Source: Carex sylvatica (taxonomy: Eukaryota; Streptophyta; Magnoliopsida; Poales; Cyperaceae). From it: 64,000 nt of DNA. The stretch lies in the NCBI GenBank assembly GCA_964058845.1, contig CAXKVR010000124.1, forward strand, positions 1 through 64,000. Reading direction: 5' to 3'. Shown here piece by piece: positions 36,276 to 49,200 of the stretch. The notes under the pieces are model-generated. The model saw only the letters and a program-made list of their open reading frames with translations, was not told where the DNA came from and ran no database searches. The position numbers and the translations under genes are program-made. Numbering within the stretch: position 1 is the stretch's first letter; the number at the start of each line of letters is the position of its first letter.

Positions 36276-36690
36276 TATAGTGGAAAAAATTTGTCGTGTT
36301 ATGATTTTGATCTCATGTGTAGTGCTATAATTAAGTTAATTTTTCACGTGTCGTTATCAAAATATCAAGAGATGGTCACAGTACGTGAATGGTCACGCCA
36401 CGTGAGTCGCGCAATACCGTAATCAAACATGACTCACGTGATCATTTGATCATAATTTATGTTAGTTTATTCAAGATTCACCATTTGATCAAAGATCTAA
36501 CGGTTCTAATTACACGTGACTCGCGCGACAATGTGTCGTGCCATGATTAGATCTTTTACGTGACCACGTGTCGTGCCAAAATTTTGAAAGATAATCACAG
36601 CACATAACTGACATGCGTGCCGTACCATTTGTACCATAATCGTGTCATTCTGTGATGGAGTCGGCTCTGTCGTGCTATTTTTCTCACACT
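36276..36690. mobile_element. MULE-type MITE, CACGTG-rich family, unit 1
   Basis: The ends are TATAGTGGAAAAAATTTG and, on the other strand, AGTGTGAGAAAAATAGC. Flanks AGAAGTAAT (36267-36275) and AGAAGTCAT (36691-36699) match at 8 of 9 positions. It lies in opposite orientation to 12068-12472. Confidence 0.72.
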
Positions 36691-37084
36691 AGAAGTCATC
36701 ATCTGTGTTAAACTTGTGGTTCACTCAAAAGCTCAACCATAATAAAATATCTCTCTTATTTTAAGTATGTAGAAGTCCTGATCACTCAAAAGCTCAATCA
36801 TAATAATAACTCTAGAAGTCTTGATCTGTTAATGGCTATGACTTATTTTGCTGGATTTTAAATAGTTAAAATAAAAAATATTTGCAATTGTGATTTTATG
36901 TGGTAATGTATTGGCATTTATTATGTGGAACTCCGTATTTAGTTCTCTGAATACTCGCTACACTAATTTTCTCTTTATAATTTTTTCATATGAATGTTGC
37001 TATAAAAAACATTAATTGGTAACATTTCTTTCTTTCTTTTTTTATGTTATTGATTATAACAAAATAAGAAAGTAATTAACACAT

Positions 37085-37461
37085 GAGGAGGGATCCACTT
37101 ACATCCTTTTTGGTGATATTGGATTACACCTTACATTTTTAAAGTTCAAATAGTCAAATTCAAACCGTTCAACATGATGGATATATTAAAATGTGTTTGC
37201 ATATCAAATTTTATACTTTTTTGAATTTTTTTACTATTTATTAAGATGGGTACAAAAATTCAATGGTTTGAAAATAACAATTTTGTAAAATGCTTAATAA
37301 ATAGTAAAAAAATAAAAAATATATAAAATTTGATCTGCAAGCGCATTTTAATATATCCATCATGTTAAACGGTTTGAATCGACTGTTTGAACTTTGAAAA
37401 CTTGGAAAATGTAAGATGTAATTCGGTGTCACCAAAAAATGATGTAAGTGGATCCCTCCTC
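37085..37461. mobile_element. Foldback MITE, GAGGAGGG family A, unit 1
   Basis: Both ends read GAGGAGGGATCCACTTAC inward. The 9-bp flanks are TTAACACAT (37076-37084) and TTAACATAT (37462-37470). The arms meet near ACTATTTATTAAGATGGGTA, and the interior is almost entirely palindromic. Confidence 0.85.
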
Positions 37462-37816
37462 TTAACATATTTGTTAACTAAATATTGATTATCTTCCTAT
37501 TTAATATAGAGGTAAAAATAAAATATTTTATTTTATTATTAAATAAAGATAAATTGTAAAAGACAAATATTGTTAAAGATGAAATATTTAGTCTGATTTG
37601 TTTTTTTTATTTATTTTGAACATGTAACAAAGTAAGAGCAAAATACTAATTTGTTTATTAAAAAATCAAGTTTTATTTTAGTTAACAATTTAAGGGCTAA
37701 TGTAATCTTTTCCTCCTTTCACAGCTGAACAATGCCAAAAAAAATTCCTATCCACTCTAGAAGTGACAATTTCAGTCTGGTTTAAAACAGAAAATTGTGT
37801 AATTATTTTTAATGAA

Positions 37817-38018
37817 GAGGAGGGTTCAAATGTCTCTATTTTTATGTCTTCATTATGCCTCTATTTTTAAAAAATTAAATAACTTAAAGTTTAAAACTTA
37901 AATTCAAAATAAAACCGTTAGATGTGATCTATGTTATTTTCTCTATGTACTTATAAAAAATTATCAAATTTTAATTTTACTTTTATGTGAATCAATAAGT
38001 TAAAAAATCAACGTCTAG
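37817..38018. mobile_element. Half MITE (family B) cut by the duplication junction
   Basis: It has the same left end and left 9-bp flank TTTAATGAA (37808-37816) as the complete copy at 40346-40739 but stops at ACGTCTAGA, where the second duplication unit begins. The right half is absent. Confidence 0.85.
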
Positions 38019-38817
38019 AAGAGTTAAAAAAGTCGCTCTTTAAAACCTCTCTAATTTTCGCCGCTTCTCCGATAGTGAGGGTACGGAATCGAGTCCGGAA
38101 ACGAGCTGGGTGGTTAGATAACCTGTTCAATTCATTTGATTGGGTTTTATATCTATATTTTTTTTCAATTTGTTTGAGACTAGCATTTTATTTGGATGGA
38201 GGAGAGGTGAAGAACAATATGAAATGAAATGGAATAGGAAAGAATATTAATATATTTAATTTTTTGTATTTAAATAATTAATAAAGAAAAATAAATTTAA
38301 ATTTGTTTCTATTTTATTTTTTGTTTGATTAGATAAAATTTTAAAAATTAATGAGAAATCTGGTGATAGCAGTAAATTTATGACAAAAAAAAATAATAAA
38401 AATTATATAGGTAAGATATAGAATTTGGTATTACATTATTTTTTTTAAACATTTGGATCAATTTTTTTTTTCATCTATTACACTCTAAATTTTAAAAAAA
38501 AATCTATTAATTAAATTTTTTTTCATTCTGTACTCTTCACTTACCCTTCACTTTCGGTATAATTTTATCAGCCCAACGTAATTTGAGTAAAAAAATTATT
38601 TTCTTCCGATCCCATTCTTTCCTCTACTCTCCATCCAAACAAAATGTAAAAGCTTAGTTATTGTTGTTGTACATCATATATATCTTTCTGAATAGGAAAA
38701 TTAATATTTATCTGATAATTTTAAATATACCAAACGAACTTTTTTAAATAAGAATATTAACTTTGACATTAATTTTTTTAAATATATTTTACGGAAATCA
38801 TAAATAAGAGAAGTAAT

Positions 38818-39233
38818 TAGAGTGGAAAAAATGTGTTGTGCTATGATTAACATGTTATGATTTTGATCTCGTGGTGTGTAGTGCTATGATTAAGTTAATT
38901 TTTCACATGTTGTTATCAAAATATTAAGAGATAGTTACAGTACGTGAATGGTCATGCTACGTGAGTCACGCAGTACCGTGATCATTTGATTATAATTTAT
39001 GTTAGTTTATTCAAGATTCACCATTTGATCAAAGATCTAACGGTTCTAATTACACGTGACTTGCGTGATCACGTGTCGTGTCATGATTAGATCTTTCATG
39101 TGACCTAACGTGTCGTGCCAAAATTTTGAAAGATAATCACGGTACGTGACCGACATGCGTGCCGTACCATTATGTACCATAACCATGCCATTCTGTGATG
39201 GAGCCGGCTCTATCGTGCTTATTTTCTCACACT
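38818..39233. mobile_element. MULE-type MITE, CACGTG-rich family, unit 2
   Basis: Duplicate of 36276-36690 with the same flanks AGAAGTAAT (38809-38817) and AGAAGTCAT (39234-39242), so it arose by the tandem duplication and not by a second insertion. Confidence 0.75.
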
Positions 39234-39623
39234 AGAAGTCATCATCTTTGTTAGACTTGTGGTTCACTCAAAAGCTCAACCATAATAAAATATCTCTCTT
39301 ATTTTAAGTATGTAGAAGTCCTAATCACTCAAAAGCTCAATCATAATAATAACTTTAGAAGTCCTGATCTGTCAATGGCTGTAATTTATTTTGCTGAATT
39401 TTAAACCGTTAAAATAAAAAATATTTGGAATTGTGATTTTATGTGGTAATGTATTGGCATTTATTATGTGGAACTTTGTATTCAGTTCTCTGAATACTCG
39501 CTACACTAATTTTCTCTTTATAATTTTTTCATATGAATGTTGCTATAAAAAACATTAATTGGTAACATTTTTTTTTTTTTTAATGTTATTGATTATAACA
39601 AAATAAGAAAGTAATTAACATAT

Positions 39624-40000
39624 GAGGAGGGATCCACTTACATCTTTTTTGGTGACACTGGATTACACTTTACATTTTTAAAGTCCAAATAGTCGATCCA
39701 AGCCGTTCAACATGATGGATATATTAAAATGTGCTTGCATATCAAATTTTATATTTTTTTGAATTTTTTTACTATTTATTAAGATGGGTACAAAAATTCA
39801 ATGGTTTGAAAATAACGATTTTGTAAAATGCTTAATAAATAGTAAAAAAATTAAAAAATATATAAAATTTGATCTGCAAGCGCATTTTAATATATCCATC
39901 ATGTTGAACGGATTGAATCGACTGTTTGAACTTTGAAACTTTTGAAAATGTAAGATGTAATTCGGTGTCACCAAAAAATGATGTAAGTGGATCCCTCCTC
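39624..40000. mobile_element. Foldback MITE, GAGGAGGG family A, unit 2
   Basis: Duplicate of 37085-37461. Here the 9-bp target duplication TTAACATAT is perfect (39615-39623, 40001-40009). Confidence 0.87.
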
Positions 40001-40345
40001 TTAACATATTTGCTAACTAAATATTGATTATCTTCATATTTAATATAGAGATAAAGACAAAATAGTTCATTTTATTATTAAATAAAGATAAATTGTAAAA
40101 GACAAATATTGTTAAGGATGAAATATTTAGTCTGATTTTTTGTTTTTTTGTTTTTTTTGAACATGTAAGAGCAAAATACTAATTTGTTTATTAAAAAATC
40201 AAGTTTTATTTTAGTTAACAATTTAAGGGCTAATGTAACCTTTTCCTCCTCCTTTCACATCTGAACAATGCCAAAAGAAATTCCTATCCACTCTAGAAGT
40301 GACAATTTCAGTCTGGTTTAAAACTGTGTGATTAGTTTTAATGAA

Positions 40346-40739
40346 GAGGAGGATTCAAATGCTTTTATTTTTTATGTCTCTATTATGACTTTATTTTTAA
40401 AAAGTTAAATAACTCAAAGTTTAAAACTTAAACATCAAAATAAAACCGTTAGATGTAATTTATGTTATTTTCTCTATGTACTCACAAAAAATTATCACAT
40501 TTTGATTTTGTTTTTATGTGAATCAATAAGTTAAAAAATCAGCGTCTATAAATTATCCACATTAGTATACATTTTTACAAGCTCAAGATGACAACCAAAA
40601 TAAAGTTAAAATGCCATAATTGTTTACACGTGCATAGATAAAATGATGTAGTTCATATCCAACGATTTTATTTTGAATTTTAAAATTTAAATTTTTAGTT
40701 ATTAAAGTTTTTAAAAACGAAGGCACTTGAACCCTCCTC
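40346..40739. mobile_element. MITE, GAGGAGGG family B (complete)
   Basis: 394 bp. The ends are GAGGAGGATTCAAATGC and, on the other strand, GAGGAGGGTTCAAGTGCC. A perfect 9-bp repeat TTTAATGAA lies at 40337-40345 and 40740-40748. Confidence 0.87.
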
Positions 40740-41024
40740 TTTAATGAAAAAGATAATAAATTATTCAAATGTGAGATTTTTTTTTAATTTAGCATAATAA
40801 ATACGATGTGAAATTTGGATATATAGCCATCATAACTTCACTAATTAGCCCATCAAAACTTTAATATTAGTTATTTCCCTGTTCATTACTCATTGATTTT
40901 ATTAATATACTCATTTCTTGATTTAACCTATTTAAATACTGATTAATATTAATAAAAATATAAAATGACAATATTGCCCTTCCTTCAAGCTACATGTGCT
41001 GATGTGCGGTGATCCCCTCATCCC

Positions 41025-42107
41025 CACTGTTATTAAAATCGGACCAGACGGATGGACCGGAATAAACCGAACCCGGAGCCAAATCAGGTTCGATTCTAAT
41101 AAAGGACCGTATATGCATATAGACCGGAAGAAAATAAAAAAACCGGACGGTTTTCACAAAAACCAATGAACCGGTTTGAGTTGGTTCTTTCATTTTTAAA
41201 ATTTTAAAATTTGAACCATGCGTGAACTCTCAGGACATTTGTTGCTTTTACCTTTTCAACAAAAAAAAAGTGAAAAACAACTAACATGGATTAATCTGTG
41301 AACAACTTTATGTTGTCTTTTCTGTTGCTACAGGGTGTTATTTTCAAACAATTATGTGTTTGATAGTTGTCGTGACATTATTTTATAAAAAAATAAAATT
41401 CAAACTGCACAATTTTTTTAGTATGGATCGTTGACAACTCTTTTCTATAAAAATAAATGAAGAATTTATACGATGTTAATTTTTCAATTCTAAAATAAAT
41501 ATATAAAAGTATAAAATCTCCTTAATATTTTATTTATATAATATTAGAAATAAGCTCAATTGATATTAAGCTTCACAAAAATATATTTCTTACATTTTGA
41601 TACTAGTATCGTTATTAAATTTAGAGTTGGTTTCCACTTTCCTGTTTAGTATTTTTTTAAATCTTCAATTATTAATAATAATAAAAATCAGGATGTTGTA
41701 TACGAGAATGTATCTTACTGACTTAATTGGACAGATTTAGGTATAATAAAAAAAATATTAAAGAGAAAAAATGTTAAAAGATACACATTTGATTATTGAA
41801 TGCTAATTTATTTAGCTTTAAAATTGAATTTTCAGTCAGCTTTATTGTTGTTTTTTTATTCATTAGACAAATTAAACTTTTATTTAATGTATTAGTTCAA
41901 AATATACATTTTTATATCCTTGCACTTAGCTAAATTAATCAAGAGATAATACTTTCATTTTATTTGAACAAAAATATTTCTATTTATTAATATATTTAGT
42001 ATTATTAAAAAATCAGCGGTTGAACCAGTTAACCCACTGGTCCGACCAGTAAACTATTAACCCAAAGCATTACCGGGTCGATACCCGGTCTGGTTCTGAT
42101 AACATTG
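41025..42107. mobile_element. Non-autonomous hAT-like element
   Basis: 1083 bp. The ends are CACTGTTATTAAAATCGGAC and, on the other strand, CAATGTTATCAGAACCAGAC. The subterminal regions are rich in ACCGG/CCGGT motifs. The 8-bp flanks are CTCATCCC (41017-41024) and CTCATCTC (42108-42115), 7 of 8 identical. No transposase; the interior is A+T-rich. Confidence 0.72.
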
Positions 42108-42125
42108 CTCATCTCCCTCTTCAGG

Positions 42126-42302
42126 AATTCATATCTTCTGCATTAATGAACATTGGGTTAATAGATCTAGACCGTCCAATTGAGATCCGCACTAATATTA
42201 GAGGGCCCTGTACACCATAGGCCGGGATCGAATTGGCGCTGATCCTGATTAGACGGCTGAGATGCATTATTCTCTTTTTGAGTTAATGCAGAGGATATGC
42301 GT
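42126..42302. mobile_element. Short MITE, family C
   Basis: 177 bp. The ends are AATTCATATCTTCTGCATTA and, on the other strand, AACGCATATCCTCTGCATTA. TCCCTCTTCAGG flanks both sides (42114-42125, 42303-42314); 9-11 bp of it is the target duplication. Confidence 0.8.
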
Positions 42303-42314
42303 TCCCTCTTCAGG

Positions 42315-42522
42315 GGAATGAAATCTGCTGCGATCCGAATTTAATGAACAGTACTCTGAAATCTCTGCTTTTCCAAATCTAATCGTTCAATTTTTTCTGT
42401 GCACGTATCTCCAAATAGATAGTTTTTCTGTGTACGTATCTCAAAATAAATCAACAGTTGAATTTAAAAAAACAGAGATTTCAGGATACTGTTCATTAAA
42501 TTCGGATAACAGCATATTTGTT
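42315..42522. mobile_element. MITE adjacent to and sharing the target of family C copy
   Basis: 208 bp. The inverted arms contain ATCCGAATTTAATGAACAGT followed by CTGAAATCTCTG, matched on the other strand. It is flanked by TCCCTCTTCAGG at 42303-42314 and 42523-42534. Confidence 0.78.
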
Positions 42523-42534
42523 TCCCTCTTCAGG

Positions 42535-43263
42535 ACCCTTCCGCATTGTTTTTCAACATTATAATTAGAATTCAGATTATTTTGATTTCTTCGGGAAACT
42601 ACGTTTTGATGGGAAATTTCTCTTTCCGTCTCTTTCGCTGCATGAAGTAAACACTGCCCTGTCAATATCTTTACCGACCTTTTTGCTCGTTTCTGCTTTG
42701 TTTTCCTCTCTCTAGCTCACGAAGATGCTAGTATTGATTTGAGAGAGATCGTTTAATCTTGAAATGCATGCTATATTTTTCTTTATTTATATATTGTAAG
42801 AATACGGCTAATTTCTAAAGCAGCAATGGAGTTGGAAAGCTTCATACACGAAGTGATTGAAATAAATATTTTATTAAATTTTTTTAGTACTTCATGTACA
42901 ATCAAGAGGTATTATGTTCCGTGTGGGAGATTTAAAAAAAGTATACACAAATTAGCTGGGTGTCAAAAGAAAATCTTCCAATATCGATGGAACATGCTTC
43001 CTGAGACTGACAACCACAGAATAATCCGCATCATAATGTGAAAAACTAAAAAATTTGAGCGAACCTCCAGTATTTGACTAGATGTCTATACCTATCCAAG
43101 TACCCCGACCTCTTATTGCTAGTTTCTAACATGGAGGCTACTACTTTGAACTACTAGAATGTTACTTATACAGATCCTCTAGCTTAGGAAAAAAAAAACT
43201 TCAACCAGACATTATTATCACTGAGCATGTAAAATCCACTCCAGTGGCGATAAATGTTGGAGC
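42535..43263. other. Spacer and 3' flank of NHD1
   Basis: No gene seen. The 3' UTR of the antiporter gene on the minus strand is expected just below 43264. Confidence 0.5.
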
Positions 43264-46200
43264 CTAGGAACCAGAAACAAACGGAATATGAGCCACCACT
43301 GAATCAGGCAATACCGGTAGGTGGAGATTTCGAGCCGCCAAGTAGGTGATAATGCCGGCGGCATAACCAGCAAAGGCAAATCCACTTACCTGTTTTGAAA
43401 AGATCATACAAACAATTGTTAAGACTTAAGAGCTCAGTACCAAGGATTACAGTACCAGGCTAGCCACATTTTCCAAAGGTTACCTTGCGAAGATACCAGA
43501 AGAAATCAATCTTTTCCATCCCCATGAAAGCAACACCAGCTGCTGATCCAATGATGAGCATGGATCCCCCTGTGCCCGCACAAAATGCAATCAACTGCCA
43601 GAATTCTGAGTCTTGTGGGAAGGAAGTGAGGTCGTACATGCCCATAGTTGCAGCGACTAATGGGACATTGTCTATAATTGCAGAAGCCACCCCAATTGCA
43701 GTTGCGATCAACTCAATGCTCGGGATATGTTGGTCCAAATAGTTTGCGAGTTCTCTTAACACACCAGCTGCCTCCAAACTACATGAATGTGAAAAAGATA
43801 GCAACATCAACAAATTGGAAGAAAACCAAAAGGCAAACCAGGCAAATTTGCAGGAGTCCTTGGGTAACTAAGAAATACAAGAAAAAGCATGTCCTTTGTA
43901 ATTCTCTTACAATAAAACCCAACTTAATTGAGACATTTCAGCTTGAATTTTAACACTTCTACTTTAAAACTTTGCCAAGGTGACTGACTAATGAAAACCC
44001 GACAAACCATCCATTACATGGTTTACACCCTAAATTATCTTTAAAGGTAATCAAACCTTTTTTATCAACGTTATTTTTCATTGATAAAGGCCATTGTCAT
44101 TATTTACAAACTAAATGCTTTAATAACATGAAGTATGAAGCGTGTTACTGAAGGCCAGCTAACATAAAAAAGAAACTGTTTAAGCTTGCCAATATATTTA
44201 AGGGTTTTCTTGCATATAGTGAAAATATAGGGGATCTATTGCTACTCCCTGAAGTCTACATTATGCACAAATGAACTAAAAGAACAAGTTAAACAGAAAT
44301 ATAATTGTAAAGATAATTAATAAAAAAAATGAAATTAAAAAAAAAAATCATACCTGCTGACAGAGAGTAGTATTCCTAAGAAGAAAAGCACCCCTTGCGT
44401 ATCGATGCGTGACAGTGCTTGCGGGACCTTTAGTTTCTGTCTCTCAGATTCCCCGTAGTGAATTGCATCAGTCAGAATCCAGAGAACACCGAGCCCCAAC
44501 AAAATGCCGATGTAAGGAGGCAGCCCGGTCAGTGCTTTGAAAACTGGAACGAAAACCAGGGCACCCAACCCAACCCCAAAGACCAGCTTCCCTCGTGGGG
44601 CCATCTGCTCAGATGCAAGCAGCCCTGAACTCTCCTGGGAGGATCCATTCACTTCGCTATGTGGGAAACAGTTAGAGAGGAAGTGTTATGTCAAAAAGAC
44701 TCAATTATTTTATTGTCTTTGCAGCCAGGAACAGCAGAACAATCTATTGTTACAAATTGCACTGGACCATTAGACTGTTACATGTTAAAGGTATAGCCCA
44801 TCAAAAGTTCGATAAAGAAACCCTCACAACATGCCTTTATTCTGGGACTTGAAGTTGTTCCACACTGTTAATTGATTGAATGTGAAGTGAAGTGACTGTG
44901 CTAACTTAATGTAACTTGATACCTTGATTTTAGCGACTAAGTGCTACTTACAAATGCAATATATGCCTGATGTTATTTGCATGCAGCAAAACTTTGGGTA
45001 TTGCTCGAGAATGTCATATTATATTAGGCATAATTTGAAATATTATACATATAAAATAGTTAAATAATTAAATAATTAAACTAAGGACAATGATTTAAGT
45101 CTTATAAAGTGACAACCCGATCAGCACGGTGGATTTGGGTATGTTTCAATGGGAAGCATAAGCATGCACGAATACATGATACATGTAGAATTATCAGGAG
45201 TCATGACCACAGATGCATTGTTAAAGGAGTTCATGTAGTAGTGTAGACCTGATATAAAATGACATTCACTAATTAACTTGCAGACAATCTATAATGACTG
45301 GTCACAGTTTAGACTTTAGACAGTACATCAGCAGAAAACAAATAAAATCAATTAAAACTAACACAGAAACAAAACAAAAATTTATGCAGGACAGCAATCC
45401 AATAGGTAAAACACTGACCAAAGTCAAACAAGAAAATAAAATGTAAAAGTTGACAGTTTAAGAAATATGGAATCAAATTCTTCTACCCTTGAAATGATGT
45501 CATGTAGTAAACAGAGTTCGCTCAAAAAAAGAAAAATGTAGTAAACAGAATAAATTTGGGAAATGTAATCAAATGCGTAATAATATGCTTCGACATTAAG
45601 CATAATTACAAGAATAGAATAATCACCTTGTAAGTGACATGAGAGATAGTGGCACAGCTAAAGAAATAACTGATGGAACAAAAAGGCCCTGCCACCATAT
45701 ATTGAAAAAAACTCGTGTATTTATAATGTTCAAAGTATTCAATTGAAATTTCGATTTTAGATAATGTAAAAGAAAAGTAAAACCAACCTTCATGATCTCC
45801 AAAGTAGAAATCTGACCATGGATCCAAAGCATGGTTGTGGTGACATCTCCAATAGGTGTCCATGCACCGCCTGCATTTGCTGCTATTACTACGACAGCTC
45901 CTAACAACCTGCAAAAACAACACCCAATTATTAAAATCTATAAATGGATAGGTTTCCCTGCCTAATTTACTAAACTCTTATGTAACTGTTACATAAAACA
46001 AGCTTCCGCTTGCAATTGTACTGGATACTTTCTCGTGTTTGCAAAAGAGAGAAGGAAAAAGTTCCCAACATATCTCAGGTTTGCAACAGACACCCAACTG
46101 CTAAGCAAGGTTAAGCCAAGCAAAAAATTAACTAATCTTACTTGCTAACTCAACTACAGCCTTCCAAACCAATTTACCCATACTGGGTCAAACTAATAAA

Positions 46201-49200
46201 TGTGCTTCACTTGACTCCTAGTCCTTGGACATGGAAAAACTCATTTAGCACAAGTTTGACAAAATCATAACAACAACTTTTCCATTGCACAGATCTAAAT
46301 TGGTAGTTGTTGATGGTGTTTTTCCTTACCAAACAATGTGTGTGCTCTAAGAATCAATTCAACAAACACCTTGTGCGCACCAAAGACCAAGACCCCCCCC
46401 CCCCCCCCCCCCCCCCCTCCCCACCCACTACCACATGATATGACCAAAAGAAAACAAGAAAGATCACCGAATCAAGAACAACCACACAGACAAAACCGAC
46501 TTCATTCACAACACCAATCATTCAAGAAACCACAATGCATGAGAAAATGGAAATCAAAAGCATGAAAATAAGGACAATCAAGAGAAATCACACTAGAGAG
46601 CAGCAATACCAAACCAATGATTCTGTCATGCCTACTCCACTGGGAGGGAACAATTGATTGTACTCAACCTCTCAAGCCCACAAACAAGCTCTCTCTCCTC
46701 TCTAACAAGGTGTCCCTCTCGATATCTCCAGCATTAAGCATCCTTGCTAACCCCACAAGAAAATGGCTATGCCAAACAACAAAAGATGAAACAAGCTAAA
46801 AACCCACCAGCATCTTGGTTGGTCCCACCAGCGTGAAACACACGCTCAAGCACGAGAAAACCAACCAGCTATTGACTCTTCAGTTGTTGGCTGATATTGG
46901 GCCTTAAATCACAAGAATTATTTGCAGTTGTATAAATCATGTTGGATTAATTACGAGTTTAGGAAATGCTAATGTAATTTGAAAATTTGGTAAAATGTGG
47001 TGCAGAACTTGCAATAAACCCTAACAAAAGGTAAAAATAATTGTACAAAATAACATACTTTCTATACTCGGATGGAGGCACCAACTTCCGTAACAAAGAG
47101 ACCATTACAATAGTTGATGTCAGATTGTCAAGTACTGAGCTCAAGAAGAAAGTCACAAACCCAATCTGAAAAAAGATTCAACAAAGGCAAGTATTACTCC
47201 ATAGATTTCTAAAAGAGGAGGGTTCAAATGCCTCCATTTTTTGTGCCTCCATCATGCCTCCATTTTTAAAAACTTAAATAACTCAAAGTTTAAAACTTAA
47301 ACGTCAAAATAAAACCGTTAGATGTGATCTATGTTATTTTCTCTATGTGCCCATAAAAAATTATCACATTTTGATTTTATTTTTATATGAATCAATAAGT
47401 TGAAAAATCAACGTCTAGAAATTATCCACATTAGTATACATGTTTACAAGATCAAGATGACAACCAAAACAAAGTCGAAATGCCATAATTTTTTACACAT
47501 GCATAGATAAAATGATATAGTTCATATCCAACGGTTTTATTTTGAATTTTAAGATTTAAATTTTGAGTTATTAAAGTTTTTAAAAATGGAAGCATGATGG
47601 AGGCACCAAAAATGGAGGCATTTGAACCCTCCTCTTTCTAAAATATGGATAAGTATGAAAAAGGAAAGAAATATAACTAATGATGGAAAAGTCAGGTCAG
47701 GATTGTTTCATTGAAACAAGATAATTTATAAATCAGGATTGGGTGCAGTACAACTACATGCCTGATCCATTGAGCCCCCCCCCCCCCCCCCCCCCCAGGT
47801 GATGCAATGGCCATCACTTACTAAACTGCTGAAGTTGCATATATATGCATATATAATCTATTGTTTTCACCAGTAAACAAATTTTGTTGTTACAAACATT
47901 GGGGCTAATAGAAAGCATATACATATGTCAATTATACTTCACCCAAAACAAGTAGGTTTCCCAGCCTGACACATTGACCCAATAGATTTCGCCTTAAAAC
48001 TGCTCAGGTGGGTGACACTTGACTAGTTGAGTCAGGAACAGTGATAAAAGGAAAACCTTTTCTGAGAGTTTTTTCATCATAAATTCATCAGATAAAACTT
48101 ACTTACCACCCAAAGGAGTGTTCTAGGGTTTCGAGTGGTTATATTATCAGTGACCAGCTTGAAACCCTGATGCGCATCTACAATTTCCACAATAGTCATG
48201 GCACCAAGCAAGAAGTACACAATTTCACTCACTTCTGCATTTGCCCTCGTCAGCTCAGTTACTGCTATCTCTGTTGATGGGGCCTGCACAATACACAATA
48301 TCACTAATGGGCTATACCAGTCATTAAGTTTTATTACAAAGCTAATAATATGAAACTAAGAGATTCACCCCGATGCTTCTGATAACCCACAGACAAACAG
48401 CCATCAACAAACCGACACCGCTTTTGTTGAATGCAAGAGACTCCTCGAAAATTATACCAGCATAACCAAGAATAAATACTAGCACCATAGCCACATTCTG
48501 CGCTCAGAGAAGAAAAAGAGTCAACTTAAGATAAAAATGAGTATTGACTATTTATACTGCTGAGAAACTGTATTTTGATAATCAACTATTTTAATAGTAA
48601 AGTAGCTTGAGACCTGATTAGCAGCAACCCAGGAGTGATTTATAGCGGCAGTCCCAGCAAAGGCTAGCCCAAAGACAGCCATAGCCTTGAGGACATCAGT
48701 TTTGGGTTGATAATTTGCCTCAAAGTACTGGGAACTGACGTCATCCAGAGAGCATAAGGGGTCACAGTTTCCTGATTCATCCAATAACTGTTACAGGTTG
48801 CAGCCGCAAATACGTCTTGGTGTTAATTCAAGCAAAAAATAAAAATGAGTAAATTCACTTTTGTTTGTTCTACATAATCAGTACACGTAAACTTGGGATA
48901 CAACATCTCAGTGCCCTTTGGCTTGTTTCTGTTCATTTTGTCAAAATTTAATCCATTCAATTAAGGACAAATGTGTCAATTAGTTTCACTATTTAGGCTT
49001 CAGTTAACCAAGTTATGCACTGATGAAAAATTTAACAACTGCCTGATGTATAGAAACATGTTGTCCATACCGGTACCAGAAACCTGACCAGACCAATGTT
49101 ATCAGCATGATCTCTACGAATTTTATTTCTGGAATCAAGTGTTCAGGGCTTGGTTCAGATTTAGACATGAGATTAATAATCAATATAGGAGACGGGAAGA

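Larger units (their letters stand above)
35471..38018. repeat. Tandem duplication, unit 1
   Basis: About 2.55 kb starting AAAGTCGCTCTTTAAAAC, 173 bp upstream of the THO3 start codon, and repeated head to tail from 38029. It contains a CACGTG-rich MULE MITE (36276-36690), a family-A MITE (37085-37461) and the left half of a family-B MITE (37817-38018). About 10 bp of filler precede unit 2. No gene inside. Confidence 0.9.
38029..40549. repeat. Tandem duplication, unit 2
   Basis: Head-to-tail copy of 35471-38018 with scattered substitutions and small indels. It includes second copies of the three MITEs at equivalent positions. Sequence continues past the breakpoint into the missing half of the family-B MITE, so unit 2 keeps the ancestral right junction. 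Confidence 0.9.

Noticed and set aside
46338..46799. Plus-strand ORFs around the poly-C tract
   Set aside because: They lie within intron 5 of NHD1, include a polyproline stretch from C25, and have no coding features.
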